Assembly: GCA_025455205.1 (NCBI GenBank)
Contig: JALOMZ010000109.1
Span: 1 to 6,611, forward strand
Source of the DNA: Chitinophagaceae bacterium
GTDB lineage: Bacteria > Bacteroidota > Bacteroidia > Chitinophagales > Chitinophagaceae
DNA: 6,611 bases
Direction: 5' to 3'
Every line of letters starts with the position of its first letter. Position 1 is the first letter of the stretch. Position numbers and translations under genes: made by a program. Below, piece after piece: positions 1-4,749 of this stretch. The notes below the pieces were generated by a model. That model saw only the letters and a list, made by a program, of their open reading frames with translations. It made no database searches and was not told the origin of the DNA.

Positions 1-1
1 G

Positions 2-178
2 GAAGGCGTGATAAAGGCCGTGTTTGACAGCAAGGGCAGGCCGGGCATGAATCATAAGACCATTAGTGTAATGACCAATACCACCGGAACCACCAACCAT
101 ACCCTGGAGTTCAACGTCAACGTAATAGGCGAGAAGGAAGGCCCCAAGGCAACAAACGAACAGGCAGAGAAATTCTAG
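2..178 (+). CDS. C-terminal end of a DUF1573-like protein (5' truncated)
   Basis: The open frame enters at the left edge and runs 58 codons to a TAG at 176-178, so only the C-terminus is visible. It reads EGVIKAVFDSKGRPGMNHKTI, then a strand-rich stretch (ISVMTNTT, LEFNVNVIG) and a charged tail rich in K, E and Q. The pattern of a glycine followed by a VIKA-type strand, FDSKGRPG, a K-T-I/V strand with TN, and a closing strand is typical of the immunoglobulin-like DUF1573 domain, which is common in exported Bacteroidota proteins. The molecular function of the family is not known. A DUF1573 gene often lies directly upstream of yajC in Bacteroidota, which agrees with the next gene here. The signal peptide and most of the domain would lie upstream of the window. 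The reading frame is certain; the family call rests on this short C-terminal pattern and the context. Confidence 0.72.
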   Translation, partial: EGVIKAVFDSKGRPGMNHKTISVMTNTTGTTNHTLEFNVNVIGEKEGPKATNEQAEKF

Positions 179-298
179 CGGCGCCTGCGTTGTATCTGGT
201 GGCGGGCAGCATGATCCCAAATCCGGGCAAGAAGCCCACCCTGCCAGCCAACTGCAGGAATCGTAATTTGTAACGTTTTAAATCAAATAGACACATAC
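179..298 (+). other. Gap before yajC with a nested stem-loop (201-249) and a weak -7-like box
   Basis: This 120-base gap contains an outer stem, GGCGGGCAG (201-209) against CTGCCAGCC (241-249), with one mismatch (G204/A246). Inside it is a second perfect hairpin, GGGC-AAGAA-GCCC (225-237). No T-run follows, so it is not a standard intrinsic terminator. It could be an mRNA-stabilising or processing structure at the 3' end of the DUF1573 message. Downstream, TAATTTG (264-270) resembles the Bacteroidota -7 element TAnnTTTG with one base missing, but no TTTG -33 box is seen at the right distance. A yajC promoter here is therefore possible but poorly supported; yajC may simply be cotranscribed with the gene before it. 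Confidence 0.4.
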
Positions 299-637
299 AT
301 GAATCAGTTTTTCATTTTGCTGGCCGCGCAGCCAGGTGGCAAGAGCAGCGGTTTTGAATTCATCTTCCTGGGATTGATGATCCTGGTGTTCTGGTTGTTC
401 ATGATCCGCCCGCAGGCCAAAAAAGCCAAGGAGCAGAAGAAGTTTGTAGAGAATATGCAGAAGGGCGACAAAATTGTAACCATTGCCGGTATCCATGGTG
501 TGGTGCATAAGGTAAACGAGGATGGCACCCTCCAACTGGAGATCAGCCCCGGCAGCTACCTCAAGATTGAAAAGTCTGCCGTGAGCATGGAATGGACAGC
601 CAATATCAACAAGGCCGCCGCGGCTCCCGCCAAATAG
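299..637 (+). CDS. yajC: YajC, Sec translocase accessory subunit
   Basis: This is a 112-residue protein, the usual length for YajC. YajC is a small inner membrane protein that associates with SecDF and the SecYEG translocon and supports protein export. A short periplasmic N-terminus (residues 1-18) precedes one membrane segment at about 19-36 (FEFIFLGLMILVFWLFMI). The family hallmark RPQ follows at 37-39, then a very basic stretch (KKAKEQKK). The cytoplasmic domain carries the conserved GDKIVTIAGIHGVV (56-69) and a strand that ends in a K-I-E-K-S-A-V segment at about 89-95. An alanine- and lysine-rich tail closes the protein. The ATG at 299 is the first in frame. It is preceded by A-rich sequence (AAATAGACACATAC) and no Shine-Dalgarno motif, as is normal in Bacteroidota. 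A strong terminator follows 25 bases after the stop, so the transcript probably ends here. Confidence 0.96.
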   Translation: MNQFFILLAAQPGGKSSGFEFIFLGLMILVFWLFMIRPQAKKAKEQKKFVENMQKGDKIVTIAGIHGVVHKVNEDGTLQLEISPGSYLKIEKSAVSMEWTANINKAAAAPAK

Positions 638-662
638 GTCCGTAAGTAGCCTTCACCGGAAG

Positions 663-696
663 AAACCCTGCTGAAACCCCTTCCGCAGGGTTTTTT
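663..696 (+). terminator. Intrinsic terminator after yajC
   Basis: A perfect 9-bp inverted repeat, AAACCCTGC (663-671) and GCAGGGTTT (685-693), encloses a 13-base loop. The 3' arm runs into six consecutive T (691-696). Position and form fit a rho-independent terminator for the DUF1573-yajC transcript. It separates yajC from the following OstA-like gene, which then needs its own promoter or read-through. Confidence 0.85.
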
Positions 697-762
697 CCTG
701 CAGGGCCGGCGGCTTTAACATAAGCCTGCCGTTATAGCCTGCGTGAATTCGTTTATTTGTAC

Positions 763-2370
763 ATGATCTTGAGCATCCGGATCCTGCTGTTCCTGCTGTT
801 GCCGGGCGCCACTGTGGCGCTGGGGCAGGGCGCTCCTGTGCAGGATAGTACGCGCCGCCTGGAAATATTGCAGGCGGAGCGCTACAATTTTGAAAAGAAA
901 GACTCTGTAACGAGCCTGCTGTCATTGGCGGGTAAAGTACGTTTACGCCAGCAGGGTACTTTGTTTTTTGCCGACAGTGCTGTGCTCAACCAGTACACCA
1001 ATGTGGTGGAGGCCTTCGGCAATATCCATATCAACGATGGCGACAGCCTGCATACCTACAGCAAGTACCTGCGCTACCGCGGCAATGAAAAGCTGGCCTT
1101 CCTGCAAAACAATGTGCGCCTGGTGGACAACAAGGGATCTGTACTCACCACCAGCGAATTGCTGTATGATATGAACCTGGGTATTGCAGAATACCATGAT
1201 GGGGGCAAAATCACCAACAAAAAGACGGTGCTCAACAGCCGCAACGCCAGGTATTATGATGCCACCAAAGATGTGGTGTTCACCCGCAACGTGACCCTTA
1301 CCGATCCGGAGTACCATATGGCTACCGACTCGCTGCTGTACAATACCAGAACGGAGGTGACCACCTTTGTGGCACCCACCACCATCGTCAACGGCAAGCG
1401 AAAGATCTACACCAGCAATGGCTACTACGACATCAAGAATGGCAAGGCCATGTTTGGTAAGCGCCCCACTATCATAGACAGCACCTATTCTGTTGTGGCC
1501 GATGATATGGCCTTTGATGACAAGGAAGGACTGGGCCAGTTCAATGGCAATGTGGTGTATGTAGATACGGCCAACGGGGTAACCGTTCTCTCCAACAAAC
1601 TATTTGCCAATAAGAAGACCTCCTCCTTTTTGGCCACCAATATGCCGCTGATGATGCTGAAGCAGGAAGGTGACTCCGTATTCATTGCCGCAGACACCCT
1701 GTTTTCAGGGCGCCTGTCCGATATGAAGAACCGCACCGTTCCCCTGCTCACCGATACCGCCGGCACCGGTTACCAGCCACCTGACCTCACCGGCAAAGAC
1801 AGCAGCATGAACCGTTTCTTCGAAGCCTGGCATCATGTGCGCATCTTCTCCGATTCGGTGCAGGCCGTATGCGACAGTCTGTTTTATGCAGGTACCGATT
1901 CTGTGTTCCGCCTCTTTGATGAGCCCCTGGTGTGGGCATCCGACAGCCAGGTGTCGGCCGATACCATGTACCTGTTCACCAAAAACAAGAAGGCAGACCG
2001 CCTCTATGCCTATTTCAACGGGTTTATCATCAATAAAATTTCCGGGGCATTCAACCAGGTGCGGGGCAATACCCTCAACGCCCTGTTTGAGGAAGGCAAT
2101 ATCTCCTACGTTCGTGCCAAGGGCCGCGCAGAAAGCGTGTATTATGCACTCGACAACCAGGATCGTTTTGTGGGCATGAACCGCTCCAGCGCCGATGCCA
2201 TTGACATGTTCTTCGAGAACAAGAAAGCCAACAGGGTGAAGTTTATCAACGATCTGAAAGGCGTTACCTATCCCATACGCCAGATACCGCCAGACGAAGA
2301 CAAACTGAAGGGGTTCAACTGGCAGGAACAGAAGCGCCCGAAAGGGCCTTATGAATTACTGGGACGCTGA
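763..2370 (+). CDS. OstA/LptA-like exported protein, probable LPS transport component
   Basis: This 535-residue protein starts with a signal peptide (ILSIRILLFLLLPGATVALGQG, about residues 2-23) with likely cleavage near GQG/A. The mature part is built of many short beta-strand repeats. The first lobe, about 35-315, has the OstA/LptA pattern: GKVRLRQQGTLFFADSA (58-73), VVEAFGNIHINDGDSLHTYS (81-100), KLAFLQNNVRLVD (110-122) and FTRNVTLTDPEYHMATDSLLY (173-193). A second lobe, about 352-500, repeats it: HHVRIFSDSVQAVCDSLFY (357-375), VSADTMYLF (397-405). Between them is a polar, Pro/Thr/Gly/Asp-rich linker (about 325-350). Proteins of the OstA family form beta-jellyroll bridges that carry lipopolysaccharide across the periplasm; the family match is seen, the LPS role is inferred. 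No LptD-type outer membrane barrel follows within this reading frame. An in-frame TTG at 757 would add two residues, but the ATG at 763 gives a normal signal peptide. No Shine-Dalgarno sequence is present. Confidence 0.88.
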   Translation: MILSIRILLFLLLPGATVALGQGAPVQDSTRRLEILQAERYNFEKKDSVTSLLSLAGKVRLRQQGTLFFADSAVLNQYTNVVEAFGNIHINDGDSLHTYSKYLRYRGNEKLAFLQNNVRLVDNKGSVLTTSELLYDMNLGIAEYHDGGKITNKKTVLNSRNARYYDATKDVVFTRNVTLTDPEYHMATDSLLYNTRTEVTTFVAPTTIVNGKRKIYTSNGYYDIKNGKAMFGKRPTIIDSTYSVVADDMAFDDKEGLGQFNGNVVYVDTANGVTVLSNKLFANKKTSSFLATNMPLMMLKQEGDSVFIAADTLFSGRLSDMKNRTVPLLTDTAGTGYQPPDLTGKDSSMNRFFEAWHHVRIFSDSVQAVCDSLFYAGTDSVFRLFDEPLVWASDSQVSADTMYLFTKNKKADRLYAYFNGFIINKISGAFNQVRGNTLNALFEEGNISYVRAKGRAESVYYALDNQDRFVGMNRSSADAIDMFFENKKANRVKFINDLKGVTYPIRQIPPDEDKLKGFNWQEQKRPKGPYELLGR

Positions 2371-2472
2371 CATCCCGCAGCCGCCTTTGCTTCCGATCCG
2401 ATCTGTGCTGTCAGCCGCCTGTTTTTTCAGCGGATTCTTTTCTTTGCACCACATCTCCAAACTGTTTCCGTT
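2371..2472 (+). other. Gap between the OstA-like gene and nhaA with a weak hairpin
   Basis: This 102-base gap holds CCGCCTG-TTTTTT-CAGCGG (2415-2433), a 6-bp hairpin with one bulged C, followed by the T-rich ATTCTTTTCTTTG (2434-2446). It could be a weak terminator or attenuator, although the T-tract is interrupted. TTTCTTTG (2439-2446) is one base away from the -7 consensus TAnnTTTG, but there is no TTTG box 19-21 bases before it. A 9-base direct repeat CAGCCGCCT (2378-2386 and 2412-2420) is probably incidental. How nhaA is transcribed cannot be decided from the sequence. Confidence 0.3.
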
Positions 2473-3663
2473 ATGCCGGTGTTCTTTCTTAAGCGACGTT
2501 TCTACCATTTCCTGCAGGAATTCATTCACGACAGCCGGGCCATAGGTATTTTGCTGCTGGTGTGCACTGTGGCGTCACTGGGCATTGCCAATTCGCCCTG
2601 GGGAACCGCCTTCACCGGTTTTTTTCACCATGAGATTCATTGGTTGCACAGCTTCCATTTGCCCCATTCTGCATTGCACTTCATCAACGATGGGTTGATG
2701 GCGGTGTTCTTCTTCCTGGTAGGAATGGAGATAAAGCGGGAACTGGTGGCCGGCGAGTTGTCAGACATACGGCAGGCCGTGCTGCCCGTGGCTGCCGCTG
2801 CCGGAGGCATGCTGGTGCCGGCCATGATCTACATGATCTTTAACAAGGGCACTATATATTCCGGTGGATGGGGCATTCCTACAGCCACTGATATTGCCTT
2901 CTCGCTGGGCGTGGCATCCATGCTCGGCAGCCGTTTTCCGGCCGGACTCAAGGTATTCCTCACTGCACTGGCCATTATAGACGACCTGGGTGCCATACTG
3001 GTCATTGCTTTTTTCTACGGCGGCTCCGTAAAAGGGTATTTTCTGCTGGCAGCCCTGGTGGTGGTGGGTTTGTTGTATTTCCTGAATGTGCGGAAAGTGC
3101 GCTTCGGGGTGCTGCAAATTGTCCTGGGTCTTGCGCTCTGGTACCTGGTGTTCAATTCCGGCCTGCATGCCACCATTGCCGGGGTGGTATTCGCCTTCAT
3201 GGTGCCTGCTGAAAAACTGGAAGAATTTGAAATGAAGCTGCACAATCCGGTTAACTTCTTCATCCTCCCGGTATTTGCACTGGCCAATACGGCCATTGTG
3301 CTGAACGGTGGGGTGATAGGGGAGGTGACCGGCAGCCCCCTGGGGCTGGGCATCCTGGCTGCCCTGGTGCTGGGAAAGCCCATAGGCATTGTGCTGGCCT
3401 GCTGGCTGCTGGTACGTAACCGGATGGCCATCCTCCCGGCCGGCATCAATTGGCACCAGATGACCGGTGCAGGCATCCTGGCAGGCATTGGCTTCACCAT
3501 GTCCATTTTCATTGCCGGCCTGGCCTTTCAGGACAGCCTCCTGCAGGATATCTCCAAAATAGCCGTGCTGGCAGCTGCCCTGCTGAGCATTGTGGGTGGC
3601 TGGGTATGGTTCAGCTTTCGTGCCGCCGACAACCCGGTGGATGAAGAAGAACTGCACGATTAG
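2473..3663 (+). CDS. nhaA: NhaA, Na+/H+ antiporter
   Basis: The protein has 396 residues, close to the 388 of the E. coli protein, and appears complete and intact. NhaA exchanges about two protons inward for one sodium (or lithium) ion outward across the inner membrane, controlling cytoplasmic pH and sodium. The expected twelve or so membrane segments are present, starting at about residue 22 after the amphipathic FLQEFIHD. Signature parts are FLVGMEIKREL (81-91), with the pH-sensor-region E86, R89 and E90; GIPTATDIAFSLG (134-146), with D140 matching E. coli D133; and ALAIIDDLGA (165-174), whose D170 and D171 match the ion-binding D163 and D164. GLHATIAGV (230-238) and LGKPIGI (300-306), with K302 matching K300, follow, then GIGFTMSIFIAGLAF (338-352). 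The ATG at 2473 is the only start that gives the normal N-terminus. The tail ends in acidic residues (DEEELHD). Neighbours suggest no operon partner. Confidence 0.97.
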   Translation: MPVFFLKRRFYHFLQEFIHDSRAIGILLLVCTVASLGIANSPWGTAFTGFFHHEIHWLHSFHLPHSALHFINDGLMAVFFFLVGMEIKRELVAGELSDIRQAVLPVAAAAGGMLVPAMIYMIFNKGTIYSGGWGIPTATDIAFSLGVASMLGSRFPAGLKVFLTALAIIDDLGAILVIAFFYGGSVKGYFLLAALVVVGLLYFLNVRKVRFGVLQIVLGLALWYLVFNSGLHATIAGVVFAFMVPAEKLEEFEMKLHNPVNFFILPVFALANTAIVLNGGVIGEVTGSPLGLGILAALVLGKPIGIVLACWLLVRNRMAILPAGINWHQMTGAGILAGIGFTMSIFIAGLAFQDSLLQDISKIAVLAAALLSIVGGWVWFSFRAADNPVDEEELHD

Positions 3664-3720
3664 CAGGTCCATTTTCCGTATAAAACCTGCACCTTCCTGC
3701 TGCAATTGGGTAGCTTTTCT
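3663..3720 (+). terminator. Possible weak terminator structures after nhaA
   Basis: Two hairpins lie at the end of nhaA. GCAGGT (3663-3668) pairs with ACCTGC (3685-3690) around a 16-base loop, with no T-tract behind it. GCTGC (3699-3703) pairs with GTAGC (3710-3714), including one G-T pair, and is followed by TTTTCT (3715-3720). Either could end the nhaA message, but both are weaker than the terminator after yajC. Confidence 0.3.
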
Positions 3721-3726
3721 GCCGGA

Positions 3727-3761
3727 AATTGCCGTAAATATTTGCAATTCTATAACTATAG
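3727..3761. promoter_or_regulatory. Candidate operator: inverted repeats around the -33 box of the DeoR-like gene
   Basis: AATTGC (3727-3732) and GCAATT (3744-3749) form an inverted repeat with 11 bases between the arms, and the second arm overlaps the -33 TTTG. A further GCAATT lies upstream at 3702-3707. Directly downstream, CTATA-AC-TATAG (3750-3761) is a second palindrome inside the promoter spacer. Repressors of the DeoR family commonly bind repeats overlapping their own promoter, so autoregulation is a reasonable inference. No binding evidence can be read from sequence alone. Confidence 0.4.
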
Positions 3762-3771
3762 CTTATTTTTA
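3741..3771 (+). promoter_or_regulatory. Bacteroidota-type promoter of the DeoR-like gene
   Basis: TTTG (3741-3744) and TATTTTTA (3764-3771) are separated by exactly 19 bases. This fits the primary-sigma consensus of Bacteroidota, TTTG with 19-21 bases to TAnnTTTG, with a single mismatch at the last base. Transcription would start near 3778, about 25 bases before the ATG at 3803. It is the best promoter match in the window. Its spacer contains a perfect short palindrome (CTATA-AC-TATAG). Confidence 0.6.
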
Positions 3772-3802
3772 TGCGGTTTTATGCCGATTCTGACTGCTTG
3801 CC

Positions 3803-4549
3803 ATGCTTAAACAGGAGCGACACGCATTTATATTACAGCAACTCAACGTCCATAACCGGGTGATGAGCAACGACCTCTGGCAGCGGCTGGGGGTTTCGGA
3901 AGATACCATACGCCGCGACCTGCAGGAACTGGCAGAAGAGGGCCAGCTCATCAAAGTGCATGGCGGGGCGCTTTCCACAGGATTCCACTTTACCCTTTCG
4001 CAAAACGAAGTATATTTTGAAGCTGAGAAGCGCATCATTGCGCAAAAAGCCGTTGACCTTATCAGCGACGGCATGTTCGTGTTGCTTTCTGGCGGCACCA
4101 CCATACGTGAATTGGTGAAGGTGCTTCCCGCCGATCTGCGGGCCACTTTTGTAACGCCCAGCATTCCCATTGCCCTGCAACTGACAGATCACCCCAATTG
4201 CGAGTTGATTTTTGTGGGTAACCGTATCAACAAAAGCTCTCAGATGGCCGTAGGCGCTGAAGTGATCAAGCAATTAGGCAGCCTGCGGGCCGACCTGTGT
4301 TTTCTGGGTACAAACGCCATTGATGCAACTGCGGGCATTACGGAAAGCGCCTGGGAGATACTGGAGGTGAAGCGGGAAATGCTCCGGGTGTCGGACCATG
4401 CCGTTTCCATGGCCATCTCCGAAAAGCTGAACACCGCCCAGCCCCTGAAAGTATGTCCGCCCGAAATGGTGCATACGCTGGTTACTGAATTAGACCCGGC
4501 ACACTCCAAGTTGGAACCCTACCGGTCTAAGGGCATGCGGGTGCTGTAA
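3803..4549 (+). CDS. DeoR/GlpR-family transcriptional regulator
   Basis: At 248 residues this has the usual length for the DeoR family of sugar-catabolism regulators, mostly repressors that respond to phosphorylated sugars. The N-terminal winged helix-turn-helix spans about 1-57: ERHAFILQQL (5-14), the HTH with MSNDLWQRLGVSEDTIRRDL (21-40), then the wing with GQLIKVHGGAL (47-57). The sensor domain follows from about 76: the ligand-loop SGGTTIREL (96-104), VTPSIPIALQL (117-127), FLGTNAIDATAGITE (167-181) and EVKREML (188-194). Compared with typical members, the late strand usually read as LADSSKFG is here MAISEKLN (203-210), so the effector or its contacts may differ. A good promoter and repeats precede it. 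The gene ends 200 bases before a susC-like gene on the same strand, which makes that gene its most likely target, but the substrate is unknown. The ATG at 3803 gives a standard family N-terminus. Confidence 0.92.
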   Translation: MLKQERHAFILQQLNVHNRVMSNDLWQRLGVSEDTIRRDLQELAEEGQLIKVHGGALSTGFHFTLSQNEVYFEAEKRIIAQKAVDLISDGMFVLLSGGTTIRELVKVLPADLRATFVTPSIPIALQLTDHPNCELIFVGNRINKSSQMAVGAEVIKQLGSLRADLCFLGTNAIDATAGITESAWEILEVKREMLRVSDHAVSMAISEKLNTAQPLKVCPPEMVHTLVTELDPAHSKLEPYRSKGMRVL

Positions 4550-4632
4550 CACATCCCCTGAGATCTGCCACCGAACCACGCATCCTTTGAAAAGAGAAAC
4601 AGACCGTTAATAAAAATATAAAACAAGCAACC

Positions 4633-4665
4633 TTTTTTACTCCTGAATTGCCTTAATATCGTTTG
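4633..4665 (+). promoter_or_regulatory. Weak candidate promoter of the susC-like gene
   Basis: TATCGTTTG (4657-4665) resembles the -7 element TAnnTTTG but carries three bases instead of two between TA and TTTG. The region 19 bases upstream is TTTT (4635-4638), a one-base mismatch to the -33 TTTG. Transcription would start near 4672, leaving a leader of roughly 80 bases. The match is imperfect and a different promoter is possible. Confidence 0.3.
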
Positions 4666-4679
4666 CGGGATTTTGCGGG
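4662..4679 (+). repeat. Tandem TTTGCGGG direct repeat upstream of the susC-like gene
   Basis: TTTGCGGG occurs at 4662-4669 and again at 4672-4679, a spacing of 10 bases or about one helical turn. A third partial copy, TTTGATGG, follows at 4680-4687. Direct repeats on one face of the helix at a promoter are typical of regulator binding sites, but the role here is inferred only from position. Confidence 0.45.
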
Positions 4680-4749
4680 TTTGATGGCACCCGGCATTGC
4701 CACCCGAAACTCCCCCAACAGAACTGCTAAAGAAGACAAACCAACCAAC

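Larger units (their letters stand above)
4550..4749 (+). other. Regulatory gap upstream of the susC-like gene
   Basis: This 200-base gap has no credible ORF of its own. It starts with an AT-rich stretch (4605-4640). It then holds AATTGCCTTAA (4646-4656), resembling the element upstream of the DeoR-like gene, and TATCGTTTG (4657-4665), similar to a -7 box with one extra base. A T-run (4633-4638) could serve as a poor -33 box. Two direct copies of TTTGCGGG follow (4662-4669 and 4672-4679), and then TTTGATGG (4680-4687). About 60 bases of A/C-rich leader with no Shine-Dalgarno sequence lead to the ATG. No convincing intrinsic terminator is seen for the regulator gene, so read-through into the transporter is possible. 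Confidence 0.5.

Noticed and set aside
752..759. TTTATTTG as a -7 promoter box for the OstA-like gene
   Set aside because: It lies only three bases before the ATG, so transcription would begin inside the coding sequence, and there is no TTTG box 19-21 bases upstream.
757..762. TTG at 757 as the start of the OstA-like gene
   Set aside because: It would add only Met-Tyr before the ATG at 763, which already gives a standard signal peptide. Rare start codons need better support.
943..1317. Antisense open frame inside the OstA-like gene
   Set aside because: It lies entirely within a convincing + strand gene, has no recognisable motif and no start context of its own.
2761..3747. 328-codon open frame on the - strand opposite nhaA
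   Set aside because: nhaA is complete with all the conserved residues on the + strand. The antisense product is rich in H, Q and G with no domain or hydrophobic core pattern, and it begins inside the promoter region of the next gene.
4684..4749. Upstream in-frame ATG giving the susC-like protein a 22-residue extension
   Set aside because: The added residues are polar and would bury the signal peptide inside the protein. The region also contains repeats that look regulatory and not coding.
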